Shown here piece after piece: positions 1-12,590 of a stretch of 64,000 bases of DNA. The stretch's first letter is position 1, and every line of letters starts with the position of its first letter. The DNA is from Agelaius tricolor. Lineage: Eukaryota; Chordata; Aves; Passeriformes; Icteridae. The stretch lies in NCBI GenBank assembly GCA_023055355.1, contig JALJCS010000029.1:4030001-4094000 (forward strand). The letters are read 5' to 3'. Position numbers and translations under genes: made by a program. The notes beneath the pieces were generated by a model. The model worked only from the letters and a program-made list of their open reading frames with translations. It was not told the DNA's origin and did no database searches.

Positions 1-3000
1 CACTTGCAGAAACAGTACTCAAAACAACTACAAAAAGCAGCATCAACCGCCTCAGAAACCAATTCCAAGATCCTAATAGAAAATGAAATTTGTATTTGTT
101 AAAAACCACTTAGAAGCTTTGGAGCCTTCTCTTTATGCTCCTCTCAGAAGCATGCTGTTAAGTAATTAGCAATTTACCAGGTTTAAACAGTTACAAAAAT
201 CCTCCCTGAAAACACCAGAGGCAAATCACATCACTCCAGAAATGAGCTCCTTCCTCCAGAGCCCTCAGTGGTACCAACCACCTCATTCCAGAGAAGGAAC
301 AGGGCAGAGCCCCCTGCACTGCTGCCTCAATGCACTCCCAGTGTCCCAGAGGGAATTACTGAGCATGAGTGGGTTTAAGTTTGTCTGGTGCCACAGACAT
401 CTGGAGCATCCTGGCACATCCCAGTCCAGCCCATCCATGCACTGGTGTGATCAGCAGCAAGAGGATCCTGAGTCCAGAAGCATCTCAGAGGCACCGAGTG
501 CACCTTCCTTGCTGCCTTCCCAAGGATGTACCAACACCCAGCTCCAAGCACTTCCCTGCTCTCACAGATGCCAGCAAAAGGATCCAGAGGAGATGAGAGA
601 TGGAGGGGGTGAAATTGGGGAAGGAGCCAGCCCAGGCAGCCCACACAGCAGTGCTGATGGCACCTCCTGCAGCACCCTACAGGATTATTTAGCACGGCTG
701 ATTGCACTTGCTTCCCTCTTCAGAAAGTTTCTCTTCATGGAGAAAAAAAACCAAGGAGCTGAATAGTTGGGGATGCTTGAGGCACTTAACTACACTTAGC
801 AACCCTGAGCCTGCCAGAAACATCCTTGTGCAAGTGACAATTCCAGAATTAACTCCCAGCTCTTGGTGTGCTTGGGAAAAAAAAAAAAAAAAAAAAGGAG
901 AGAAGCAGGCAAATGCTTCAATGGCAGCTCTTGATTCGGGTTCAGCACCAGTTCACACTCAGTTCTTATCCCACCAAACGCTGCCTGGATGGGGAACAGC
1001 ATCTGACCTGCTGGGCAGCACCTTCACCTGCCAAAAACAGCTGGAATTCTGGTGGTTTGGGTGAGCACCTGGGCTCCAGGTGCAGCTGCTGGCCGGGCCT
1101 GTGGTGCCTAATTCAAGAGGAATCACACAGCAGTGCAAAGTTGCAGGTAAGGAATCAGCAGGTTAAACGTGTGTGGGAACATCTCTGGGTTGGATTGGGA
1201 AGGAGCTGCCCCACGCCAGCTTGCTGGAAGGAGAGAGGAATCACCTGCTCCTCTGCCTCCTAAAGAATTAAGGGAGGCAATGAAAGAAAATGCCATTTCT
1301 CTGGCAATGCAACAAAAGGTCATTATTTTTTCATCTCTTTCCCAGGGAAGGGCATCACCAGCTTACATAATTAAAGCTGTTGGGATTGTCCTTACACCTA
1401 TCTGGATCTTTTCAATTATTTATTTCCTTGGCTCACACTCTTCCAGCCTGAAAATGACCACAGCATCAGAATCCTTCCAGAGCCACTCCTACTCCTGCCA
1501 CCCCAACTCAGAGGCAGAGCCCGCAGCCAAAGCAAACAGCTCCAACACCTCTCCTCTGAAATGAACTCGGTGTTAATAATTTAAAGCTTTGCTGGTCCTT
1601 TTGGTTGCGTGGTAAATTATTCACCGATTTCCCCCTGCTAACAGCACCCCCGCCCACGGCACACACGGAGCAGGTGCACCCACACAAAGAGAGATGCTCT
1701 TTACAACTTCGGAGATGCTCTATCATGTCAAAGAGAAGGGATGAAAGGCAGAGGGAGGACGCCAGCCTCAAAATCACATCCTCCGCTATTGCTCTCGAAC
1801 AGATAAACGCTCCAGGAGAGTTTCGCGGGGCATGTGATGATAGGAGACGTTTTTGTGATACACAGGTGTGAAAAAGGGAGACAGGTGGGAGAATAAAACC
1901 TGATAACACTTCACTCAGGCAGCGGCAGCAAAGGCAGGTGCTTTTTATTCCCCAGCTGCATGAACCAAGAGGAGCAGAAGGAAAGCGCGGAGCAGCCGAG
2001 CCAGCTCAGATCCCAGGCAGGATCTCACCCTGGATGTGAGAACCTCCTGCAGCGAGGCAGCTCTGTTCTTCCTCCACACAGGTATTGCAGTCCCAGCAGC
2101 TCAGCTCGTGGGCTGGCAGACTGGGGTGTGCAATGCCAGTCTGCTCCTGACTGCCTCCCAAGGGCTCCCTGGAAGCAGCCGCGTTCATTTGCATCACCAA
2201 ACATGAATTTAACTTTTTTGCAGGAAACTGGAAGATGGTCAGAGACAAGTTTGCTGTAGAAAACATGGAGAAAAGCCCACCTGGTAGAGAAGGTGCTGTT
2301 TGATAAGCTGAGGGCAAGCCCTGTCCCTTGAGCCCAGCCTAAACTAAACCAGAGCAGTGCAGTACACAGGGAAATCCCAAAGGATGTGAAAATTAGAAGG
2401 AATATTATTATTTTTAACACCAAGATTAGGAGTAGCAAGTTTTTGGGCTTATCTGGGAACCACCTATGCATGCATACACCTACACACAGGTGTGTGTGTA
2501 TATTTGTAGGAACCACTTCCCGAGACACCTGCACCTTTATTTCTGTATCACACCATCCTTAATTTCTCTATATCCAGCACTTTCTTAATAATCAGCATCT
2601 TTTACCCTGATTTTGCACTCCTCAGGATCCATTTCATCTAAAGGAGTTTGTCTAAAGGAGGATTCCTCCAGTGGCCTGCTAACAGGGAGCCTGGGGGCTC
2701 ATTCTGCTGATCACACCCCACTGGGAGATCCTCAGAATGGTCTGGGAAGGGCAGCAACAATAAATAAATACACCAAGGCACCATGGGGCTTTTCAGACAT
2801 CCCTGAGGGACAGAGCATTGCTCCACTCCCCACTGCTGCAGCTCCCAGGAAAAGATTCTCCAGCTCTGCTGTGAGAAGGATGGTGCCCAGGGCTGAGGGA
2901 CACAAGTGGGATTTATCACCCGACACACTGGGAAGAAAAGCCAGTCCAAACTCAGCTGAGCACAGAGGTTTTGCCTCAGCCTGGGCTTGCGAGGGACATG

Positions 3001-3980
3001 ACCTTTCTGGAAACTCTGGTTATTTATTTTGATAATCCTTTTGTTGGGATAAACGCTTTGCTCTTGCCACAGCCTCAAGGTCATGGGAGTTAATGAGGAG
3101 AGGAGAAAGGCCAAGTGAATGGGATCTGTCCTTTGCAACTGAAGGCATTAGTGAGTGAGAGGTGAAATGAGGGGGCTGGACTCCTTCCCCTCTGCTTTTC
3201 ACTCAAAAAAAGCCAACAACAGCAACACAGCTGCAAAATAAGTCTCTCTTTCTATGCCTTCCTTATTCTTTTATTCCCATTATTGCCCTCATTGCTCTTC
3301 CCTAGGTGGTACCACCACCTCCATACTCCAGCCACCTCCATACTCCTCACAAACTACACCCTGATGGGAAGAAAAGAGGTTCATATCCATGTCCTGGACC
3401 CTCACACAAACACCCCCAAAGCAGCACAGTCCTGCCCTCTCCAAGGACCCCACACCCTTTTACAGACCCTAACACTGAGGTAGCCTTAGAGCAGAGCAAA
3501 GGGGTGGAAGGGAATCTGCCAACCCCTCCCTGCTTGGATACAGCCATTTTGGTGCAGAGATCTGCAAGAAGAATATTAAGCTTGGTCTGAATGCAGCAGC
3601 CTGCTCAAGATTTATGAAGGATGAAGGAAGGAAGATTCTGAGGCAAAGCATCATCTCAAAAATAACTGCCGAGTCCTAGCGGGTATAAAAGATCTGTCCA
3701 TAAACCAGTTTGTCATCACCAGTCAATAAAAATTCAAGCCATGGGAGGAGGAGGTGATAGCTGAGGTCCCTCTCCTGCCACTCTGCCCTCGTGTGATCCC
3801 AGCTGGATCACCTGCACACACAGGTGGGCAAAGGCAAGTCCATCCTCAGCCTGGCTCCAAGTACACATCCCCTGCCCCAGAGTCTCAAGGTGGGCACAGT
3901 TACACCCATCCAGGGTCTGATGGCCAGGCAGGAGCAGGGCAGCAGGACCAGAACGAGAGGAAATGGCCTCACATTCCAGC
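1..3980. other. Intron 1 sequence without recognised features
   Basis: Given the gene orientation this is deep intron 1. I see a 20-A homopolymer at 877-896 and a TG/CA-rich quasi-palindrome near 2466-2500, but no exon-like stretch bounded by splice sites, no recognisable protein similarity and no CR1 tail. The open frames here have no recognisable domains. Confidence 0.6.
877..896 (+). repeat. Poly(A) homopolymer, 20 A
   Basis: An uninterrupted A20 run, not preceded by an obvious retrocopy or SINE body. It is probably a plain mononucleotide microsatellite. Confidence 0.8.
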
Positions 3981-4190
3981 AGGGGAGGGGTAGGTTGGAT
4001 ATTCAGAATGAGTTCTCCATGGAAAGGGTTTTCAAGCACTGCCACAGGCTGCCCAGGGCAGTGGTGGGATATAAAAGATGTGCAGATGTGGCTCTTGGGG
4101 ACATGGGTTAGTGGTAGGTTTGGCAGTGCTGGGGAATGGTTGAACTTGATGATTTTAGAGGGCTTTTCCAACAGAAATGATTCTGTTATT
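3981..4190 (+). mobile_element. CR1 LINE 3' fragment
   Basis: Typical CR1 3'-end text: GGTTGGATATTCAG near the start, CTGCCCAGGGCAGTGGTGG in the middle, then TTGATGATTTTAGAGGGCTTTTCCAA and a terminal ATTCTG-type repeat. It is truncated at the 5' side and lacks open reading frames, as most genomic CR1 copies do. The fragment lies in intron 1, antisense to the gene. Confidence 0.85.
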
Positions 4191-6749
4191 TAAGGGAGGA
4201 GGACATAGTCACACCTACAAAACCCATCAGGGGCATGGTGTCAGCACCAAACCCAAGTGCTGGTACCTATCAGATGTCCAGGAGGACCCTGCTTCTCTCT
4301 GCCACCTATTGCTGACACTTCAGCCACCTTCTGAGAGAGAGAGGAGGATCTGCTGGCAGCTCAGGTGACCCCTCTGGGGCAAAGCCTCCTGGCCACAAGC
4401 TGTATCCAGGCAGAGCTGCCCAAGGCACAGGAAGAGGCTCTTTGATGAGCTGCACCAAGCTGAAGGCAGTTGGCAAGCAGAGCAATCCATCGCTGTGATA
4501 AAATCTGTCCTTAAAGGAGCTTGGTGCCTGTTCTTTCTTTTCTGCAGGTTCTTTAACGCTGCCTGATGCAAAGGAAAACACCCCAGGTGGTAAAAGATGA
4601 AGGAAATTTCTCTCATCACCTTTCCCATCACAGGCAGCCCAGACACTTCTGGTACCTGGCAGCCCTGGGAGCCTTCACATCCGATTTCCCTGTGCTCGTT
4701 CAAAGACGGGACATCCCCGGGAGGCGACGCCGGATCAGCCGCCAAGGGCTGACGGCAGCAGGAGGGGAAGTGCCAAGGCTGGGAAGGATCTGTCAGAGTT
4801 CTCCAGGCTCTCATCCAGCTGGGGCAGGCCTGTTGCTTTGCTGTAATTCTCCAGTGCTCTATCAAATCAAGTTTTAAACGGCTCAGGTGATGGAGAGGGC
4901 TGTGGAGGCTTCAAGTTCTCTCCAATGGGAGGATTTCTCCCTCTTCAAAATAATTTATTCCCTAAGGGAACATCTCATGCGAGTTTTTGCCCACTTCAGC
5001 CTTTCCTCAGCTTCCAGCCTGATGGTTCATGTCCCTCTACCCCTCCTCTCATACAGTCTCTTGCCAAACTCCTTTGCCCATCAAGGCATGGGCACAACCC
5101 CAGTGCCACCAAGCCAGTCAGAGCCAGCACACCCAGAGAAGCAGGAGCAGCACCAATATGGGGAGAAAAACCCCTTTCCTACCAATCCCCAGCCATAAAT
5201 TCAATTATTTGGATGCTTCTCTGCTGGAACAAAAAGGAACATGCAGGGATATTACTGAGGTTAATTTAGAGCCACCAAGAACTGTGTGCGACCAAGCACA
5301 CCAGTGTCCTTGCTTCTTCTCCATCTCACCAGGTTTTTCATTCCCTGAACCTTCTGGCTAAAAAAAAAAAAAAAATTAAAAAAAAGCACCTCACCATCCC
5401 TTCTCATTACTAATTACTCCCATCAGCCTCCCAGGAAGCACTCTGGGGCCACTTGACCATTAACAGGGTACTAAATGCAAGGCAGAGGAGGATATATTAA
5501 TATCTAATAAGAGTGATAGATGATCTGAGCCACTCGGGCACTCTGGCTCAGGTACTCGTGGCAGGTACTGGAGCTAATTTAAAATAATAATAATAATAAC
5601 AACAATAATGGCAGCAGCAGCAGCAGCTGCCTTCATTTTCCAAGTCAATTGATTTCTCAGCAGGAATGCCATCTTGACAGATTTATTTTGATCAAATTGT
5701 CTAATTGAATACAGTTCTTGTTTCCCTTCACTTTGTGACCTTTCACGCCTGTGAAATAAATGCAATTTGGAGAATTATTCCTCAGCATCAAACTCAGCTT
5801 CTCCAGGGCTGGGGTGCCTGCCTTGTATCACCAGTTTGCCAACAAAACACTATCAAAAGATGTCAATGCAAAGGAGGTGCCCAGGCTTGGGCACTCTGCC
5901 AGTATTTCATTTCCACTTCCACTTTAAAAAATGTTTAATAATAAAAAAAAACTATAGGAGGTTTGCAAGAAGCACAATCAAACATCCTGGCTGTTTGGGC
6001 AGATTTTATTTTCTGCCTATTCAGGTCCCTAACATTTACTGTACCACAGCTCCTTCCAGTTTCATGGAAGAAGATTTGCTCCCAGTCCTATGATGCTGCT
6101 GGAATAAGATGTACCAAGCTCTCCCCTTCATCCAGCAGAGACACGGGCTCCAACCCCCACCAGCCATTCATCCAAATTCACCTCCTCCCCAGGCCCTCCC
6201 AGCTCCTGCCTGGGATGCTCTGATGTGCCAGATACGAGATGATGCTTCCCATAAATTTCACAAGAACAAGTATCAAAGATTAAAAATAACTAAGCCACGT
6301 CCCTCGCAGACAAACGCGCTGTCTGCGCGCCAAGAGAGGTCCTGGTGAGAAGAGTTGCAGCTGAATCTTTTATAATAATATCAATCAATATTAAAAATGA
6401 ATGGCCTGCTCAATTTTTAAAGCATCTTAAATTAATCTTTAAACACAACTATTTTGCTTAAACCAAAGGCTTTTGGTAATCTGAGAATGGTATTTCCATC
6501 TGCTCCCTCGGGCTTGTGCCAGGTACTAGAAGAGGTCTAATAAATAAGCAAATAATATACATCCAGCACAATTCCCTTGAACCTCAAAAGGGGAAAAATG
6601 CAGAATTTACTGCTAAATTCATTATTGACTTAGCTGCAAAAAACATCTTTTTCAGTGCATTATGATAGGCCCTATGGAGACTATTAAACCTGCTAAATCC
6701 ACTGGGTTTAGGCTGGATAACAAACCTTGCTGCTACCCCGGGAGATCAA
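4191..6749. other. Intron 1 sequence, simple repeats only
   Basis: No exon or transposon recognised. Contains A-rich runs at 5360-5387, a compound AAT/GCA microsatellite at 5579-5630, and a short CpG-richer patch near 4680-4760 without a convincing reading frame. Confidence 0.5.
5579..5630 (+). repeat. Compound microsatellite (AAT)n(AAC)n(GCA)n
   Basis: About five AAT units, a short CAA stretch and six GCA units in a row. A trinucleotide repeat in intronic DNA; the open frame across it on the minus strand (poly-Ala then Ile) is a repeat artefact. Confidence 0.8.
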
Positions 6750-6985
6750 GATGGCACAGGACCACAGCACCACTTAGGCTGGAAAAGACCTCAGATTGAG
6801 TCCAGCCTGGGGCTAAATCCCACCTTGTCACCCAGCCAAGGGCACTGAGAGCCACCTCCAGTCCTTCCTTGAACACCTCCAGGGATGGGGACTCCACCAC
6901 CTCTCTGAGCCGCCCATTCCAATGCCTAACAACCATTTCTGTGAAAAAAAATCCTTCTGATGTCCAATCTGAACCTCTTTTGGTG
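6750..6985 (-). mobile_element. CR1 LINE 3' fragment
   Basis: Reverse complement of the CR1 3' region: CTTAGGCTGGAAAAGACCTC, then CTTGAACACCTCCAGGGATGG and CATTCCAATGCCTAACAACC. Same orientation as the host gene. It is moderately diverged from the usual CR1 text, so an older insertion. Confidence 0.85.
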
Positions 6986-7264
6986 CAATCAAGGCTGAAA
7001 AGGAGAGGAATGGGGCACAGGGAAGGCTTGGGACTGCGGTGAAGTTGGGTTGCAACCATCTAATCCCCTCCAACAAATGCCTACACCTAAACAAAATCAA
7101 AGTTGGACATTACTCCCATGCTCCATGGGCTGCCCCAGAATTTCAAGAGCTTTCCCAGCACAGGACAAGCCACTGAATCAGGCAGCAAGCCTCCCAGTGC
7201 CAGTGTTTTTAATATATTCAGGAGAATGTGGCATTTCTGATGGCAAGACTTCTGCCTCACTTGC

Positions 7265-7480
7265 CGTTTAATGTTAAGAGGCTTGTACAGTCAGCAGCGT
7301 TTAAAGAGTAATGACTGTTTTCATGGCAAATGCTCTGTTAAATAACCCAGGATTATTGTGTTGTGTTATTGCATATATAAAATGACATTTCAAAAAAAAT
7401 AATAATTGTTTTAGAGCTAATTGATGTTTTTAACCGGCTCTGTGCGTGGAATTTTTATTTGGTGGAGGGTCGGGCTGCTG
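7265..7480. other. AT-rich repeat-free block, candidate conserved non-coding element
   Basis: Contains GTTTAATG, CCAGGATTATTG, GAGCTAATTGATG and CAATAAAGG, with homeodomain-type TAATTG/ATTA cores and no transposon. Such islands in long IgLON introns are typical enhancer candidates. No alignment was possible. Confidence 0.3.
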
Positions 7481-10400
7481 TCAGGAAGAGGCAATAAAGG
7501 CAGGGAGGTTTTGACCTGAGGAACTCACTCTGTCTGGGCTTTGTATGGTTCAGGTGCTGCTTGTGGTTGAGCAACAGGAGAAGATCCAAGCTCTCTGCTG
7601 TAAAATGTGAAATTTAGCCACGGGCAGGCACCTCTGCACCACAAACCTGAGTGCCCACCCATGGCTGGAGCGTCCCTTGTCCACACCTGGTCAGTGTGAC
7701 ACAGAGATCCACCCTGCCAGCAGCACCCCTGCCTCCAGTCTGCAAATCCCCTCCTCTCAACCCCCCAGCTTTGGTCAGTTCTCCATGTGGTGACACTTCA
7801 GAGCCACTCAAATCCCCCTGGGGGGGTGACACATCCCCCTCCCCTGCTCCCCAGAGTTATTTCTGCAGACAGCAAGGGAGAACCGCCCTAATGCTCAGGC
7901 TGATGAATCACTGATGAGCAATCCTGCCACGGGAGTTTAACTCTGATCGTGCCAGAAGGGACTAGGATGGCTCAGCTCCTTCCCTGTACCCACCTCCCAC
8001 AAGGGCACTGTCCTCACCACATCCTCAGTAAAGCCATCACTGTCATTTCTCTCACCACACGGTGATTTTGGCACCCGCCACAGCCCTGCCCTGCTGAGCT
8101 GAGCACATGCAGTGACCTCGTGGCTGCTGAGAGCCCAAACCCTGTTTACACCCCTCGGAGTCTGTGGGTGCTTCAGTCCTCAATCCAAGGGTGGGGGAGT
8201 GCTCCTGCCTCTCCAACCTGGAGACTCTGAGCTCCTCTGACAGCAGCTGCCTCACTGACCCCTGTCTGGACACTCACAGGGCACTGGAGCAGTCAGAAGC
8301 ACTGGAGGTCCTGAAGTTTCAGAGAGGCAGTGATTTTGGGCATGTGCAGTCAATTACCGGAGCTCTGGGAGCTGCTGGAAGGGAGAGCAGGGCCATCAGG
8401 GCCCACAGTTAAAAGCCTCAACCATCTCCTAAGACGCCTGAGTCCACACATGAGCCCAGTGCCAGCGTCCTCAGATCACAGGGTGAGAGCAGGGGGTGAC
8501 ACACACCTCCCAAAGAGACCCAGGGTGTCACTGAGTGTCATCCCTTGCAATCTGGCAGTTCATTAACTCAGAAGAGTCCCCAGCATCTCTCCTCTGCACC
8601 ATAAACCACCTCACAACAGCTTATAACAAACCAGGGACCTGTAGTGCAGAGGGCAAAAGCCACCAGCTCTGAATCATCACAGGGAAGGAGGGATGAAAGC
8701 CACCATTGTGCCCCAGACCCTGGCAGCAGCAGGGAACAGGTAAAAGGAAAACGTTCAAATGAAGCACAAGATGAGGTTTGCAGATGGGCAGGGAGGAAAG
8801 CTCTGCACTCCTCCAGCATGGGAAGGACAGCACAAAAATAATTGGGCTGAAATATCTAAGGGAAGACTGCCCAGAGCAGGAGAGTTCAAGACCATGAGCC
8901 TGCTGGTTTGAAGTTGTTGCCCATCTTCAGAAGTCACTCCCAGGCCTGTCTTTGTTGAGCCATCAGCACTCGGGGTGGGCCCTATGGACAGTCCCAGACC
9001 TGGCCAAACTCACCCTGTAATAAGAGCTGCCACCTTCTGCTACAGCTTTTCCCAGCCCCCAAAGACAAGCTTGATCTGATCTGGGAGACCACATCTTGCT
9101 GTAGAAATCAGAGAGGTGACAAGAGTTATGTCCTTTCTCAGCATCACCCCATGCTCCACTCATGACCCTACAGCAGCTGCACAGCCCAGGAGGTGCTGGT
9201 TAAATGCAGCTCTCTGTGTTCCAGCAGTGCCAATATTATTGCTGGCTGCACACACAGCCTCTATAAAACAAGATAGAGACGGTGAGAACCTGAGGCCAAA
9301 ACAGTCTCACCATGGCTTTCTCCCAACCCCACCCTCTGCAAAAGCCAGAGAATCCTGTCCCTCAGACAGGACAGCTCCTTACTTCATTCTTCCCTTCTTC
9401 AGAGGGAGCCTTTCCCAGGTCCTGGGGCTCTGTCTGAACACTCTCCCTCCCTTGGAGGCACCTGGATCCCACAAGGACGCTGCCCTAATGGGTTACATCT
9501 CATTACCGCGACCTCAATGTCTCTCCACGTCTCCCTCTCCCTTCAGCATCTGTCTCCACGGTACCCAAGTGCCTCAGATGAGTAGAAAAGTCCCTTTGTG
9601 TGTTTTCCCAACCCTTGGCTGTACAAGTACCGTTTAATCAAGCTCAGTAATGAAGGCAGAAATGAGCCAGAACAGGCTGTGCTGCCACGGGCAGGATCAG
9701 CACAGACTTTGAATCAGAGGTGGGGGCTGACCCTGCTACCCTCAGGTGACAAAGGGGACAGGAGCAGCAGTGGGGTCGGGCACCTCTGTGATGTTCCAAA
9801 GGATCCAAGCAGCCTCAAAGTTTCAAACAGCCCATGGGCACGTCACCTATAATGCAAGTGCACGTGGTAAATCCCAAATCTGCTCCTACACATTAACACT
9901 GTGGGATATTTAATTCTCCAAGGTTCCCAGGCTTGAGTTTAACCCTCCATAAAAGCAACACTCACCTCGGGACCCCTAAAAGATATTTAGGGCACAAAGT
10001 CTGTGCTTTGGAGTGTACTCCTGGCTGGCACTGCAAGCCCAGATGCTGCTGCCAGCTCCCAGGCTCACTTCTGAACATGGTGCCTGCTCTCCAGGCTTGG
10101 CTTTCTCCCTCTCTCCAGGATCCTCCTCGCATGGATGCTGTCACCATGTGCTTTAATTAGCACTTCCCTCCAGCCTGGCCAACTCCTGCTTCCAGCATTT
10201 GTAAGATGACTTCCCCATCTGTAAATCAGGCATCAGAAGACATCTCTCCCTCCCACACCATCCTTGACATGAGTTCTGCCCTGCTGAGCATCCACCAGAT
10301 GCTGTGAGGGGAGTCACACACCTGATGGAAGGTGCTTGGGACACACACAGCTTTCCTAAACCCAACTCTCCATGTCTGGTGTCACACTGTCAACTCCCAC

Positions 10401-10612
10401 CACTTGTTGTTTTTTCCCTCTCTGCTCAAATCTGCCAGACCTGGAAATGGCCCTGCATGAAGATCTCACCTTGTACAGAGCCAAAGGACATGTGTGGAGC
10501 TGCAGGAACACGGTTAAAGGTTTGCAACTACGATCTGAGATCATCTTAGAAAAGCCACAAAGCAAATAAAAGGCACTTCTAAGTGCAGAATACCAGAATG
10601 ATGTGGGTTGTG

Positions 10613-10690
10613 AAGGAATTTAAAACTCATCTTGTCCTAAGCCCTGCCATAGGCAGGGTACTTTCCACTACACCAAGTTGCTCAAATAAT
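10613..10690 (-). mobile_element. Old CR1 relic
   Basis: The words CATCTTGTCCTAAGCCCTGCC, GGCAGGGTACTTTCCACTA and CCAAGTTGCTCAA follow the CR1 3' region in reverse orientation, but with many changes and abrupt ends. Confidence 0.65.
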
Positions 10691-11029
10691 CTGTAATTTA
10701 ACCAAGCAAAATACCTGGGGTTTGTTCACCCCCTCATGGTCTGGACTTTGCCCCTCCTCTTCAGAGTGATTAACCATTACTATCACTAGTAGGGAATTAC
10801 TATTTCCCCCTACTCAAGATGAAGGAGAAACACATTTGCAGCCTGTGCTACACAGGTGCAAATGACTCCAAATATCTTTTATTTCTTGGAAAAGCACACT
10901 CACAATCCTGCTGCTGACATAAAACTCCCTGCAAGCTGTTCTGGGCAGGGACTGTCTCTGTGCTATACACTCACACAGTGCCTGTCCCAGCCTCCAGGCC
11001 CTGCTACAATATAAATAATGATAATCCCT

Positions 11030-11330
11030 CACTCAGCAATACAATGAAGCACTTGCACGGTATTAAAAATTATTTAAAATTCATACCTACATTGGGAAAT
11101 TATTCAGTAAACTCTAATTACTTATCAAAAGCAACGATGATAGTTTTAAGGAGAAGGAGTGCCCATAAATACAGAGCCATAAATAAACTGCTTCTCGGTA
11201 GCACGAATTAATTTGGATTTAATTGCTAGAAATTGCCATCAATTACTAAACATTCCTTGCAGAATAGGCAAATTCTTTTAAGAACAATTTCAATTGCTAA
11301 TCGACAGTCTTTTTTGTTTTTTTTTTTTAT
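11030..11330. other. AT-rich repeat-free block, candidate conserved non-coding element
   Basis: Dense in AATTA/TAATT cores (AATTAATTTGG, CTCTAATTACTTATC, CATCAATTACTAAAC) over 300 bp with no repeat similarity. Possible homeodomain-bound enhancer; inference only. Confidence 0.25.
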
Positions 11331-11479
11331 TTTTCCTCTTTGTCATCCCTCCTCCTGCCAAGTGCAGGAGACCTCCCAGCCAGTGAGGTTCAGCACTTTT
11401 GGGGGGTAGAGAGAGACCTGTGAGGAGCCAAGGAGCTGCTCAGGCTTCAGGAGGTTTTACCACCTGTAAAACCCTGAAG

Positions 11480-11485
11480 AGACAG
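11480..11485 (+). repeat. Target site duplication AGACAG, left copy
   Basis: Perfect 6-bp direct repeat with 12092-12097, abutting both ends of the LTR at 11486-12091. Confidence 0.92.
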
Positions 11486-12091
11486 TGTAGGAGTGTCAGG
11501 GGATAGCACGGTCAGGATGGATGGAGACAAGAGATCTCTGCAGCCAGGGCTGGAACTTGGGGTTTATTGCAAAGGGCCTGGGTGCAGGGCCCTGCTGGGA
11601 GCTGCCAGGCACAGCTCAGAGCAAGACTGAGAGAAGAGAGGGGGAGAGAGGATGAGAGGGTAAGAGAGTAAAAGGGGTAAGAGGGTGAGGCTCCCGTTAC
11701 AATACCATAAATCATCTTCTGTGTTGAATATTCTGATTCTCACTAACCAGTCTAGTACAAGATACAAATCCTACAGCATTTCCATACAGCCTATAAGAAT
11801 CATTATATTACCATACTGTGTTACACTTTAAACCCTAAAAACTCCTCTTGGGGCCCCTTCTGCCAAGCTGTAGGGTCTGCTCTGCCCCTTGGGCCTGTCT
11901 GCAAGCAGAGGGTGTTGTTCCATCAAAAGGGGATCACCTTCAGCAGCCACACCATTGTTTTCCAGTTGTTCAGTAACTGAGGGATCTCAAAGCTTGCTTT
12001 CATTTCAATCTCGCTTATAGTTTCCATATTCTCAAAATCTTTTGCCAGAGAATCATATTTATAAGGCTTTCCTGTTTGATCTTCCCCAACA
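11486..12091 (-). mobile_element. Solo LTR of an avian ERVK-like endogenous retrovirus, family A copy 1
   Basis: A 606-bp LTR lying in the sense orientation of the host gene, inside intron 1. It starts TGTTGGGGAAGAT (right end) and ends CACTCCTACA (left end), with TG...CA termini. A polyadenylation signal AATAAA (11563-11568 as TTTATT) is on the minus strand. It is flanked by a perfect 6-bp target duplication AGACAG (11480-11485 and 12092-12097), which points to the ERVK/alpha-beta class. A second copy is at 30846-31523. No internal retroviral sequence remains, so this is a recombined solo LTR. Confidence 0.93.
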
Positions 12092-12097
12092 AGACAG
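12092..12097 (+). repeat. Target site duplication AGACAG, right copy
   Basis: Partner of 11480-11485; the pair defines the insertion exactly. Confidence 0.92.
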
Positions 12098-12590
12098 GAA
12101 AACCAGTGCTGAGAAACATCCCTGACACAGCAAGGAGAGTGATTCCCTGCAAAGGATCGAAAGGAGGGGACTGAGAGCTGAAGTTACACATCCATCACAC
12201 ATCCAGGGAGACAAACACCTCCCAGGCACTGCATCTCCCCACAGCAAAGCCATGGCAGATGCTGAGGGAGGCTCTCTGTGCCCCACTGCTCCTCTCAGAG
12301 GCAGCCCCTGCCCTCCTGCAGGAGGATGGCCCCACTCCTGCCGTGGGGCAGGACACGAGCCCAGCGCACGCTGGCTGCCGCTTCCCGCCTCTCCGCGCTG
12401 AGCAGCCCCGCTATCGCTCCTGACTCATTTTCTGGTGTTTTCTGCTTTGCTGTTGGCATAACATCCCATCAGCACAGTTAATTACATCCACGCTGAGTGT
12501 GAAGGACAGGCTGAGTCTCGCAAGGAGCCGGCGGCTGTGCAATCCTTCCCGCTGCTCTCGCAAAACAGCTTCCATGGATGCTGACAAACC
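12098..12590. other. Intron 1 unique sequence
   Basis: No repeat or exon recognised. A small CpG-richer patch at 12340-12420 contains no supported coding frame. Confidence 0.45.

Larger units (their letters stand above)
6990..11485. other. Intron 1, mostly unique sequence
   Basis: One weak CR1 relic (10613-10690) and two AT-rich blocks listed separately. The rest, including the proline- and serine-rich open frames near 8.2 and 9.1-9.6 kb, shows no domain similarity and no exon structure that I can defend. Confidence 0.5.

Noticed and set aside
877..896. A20 run as a retrocopy tail
   Set aside because: No target duplication or recognisable gene or SINE body upstream.
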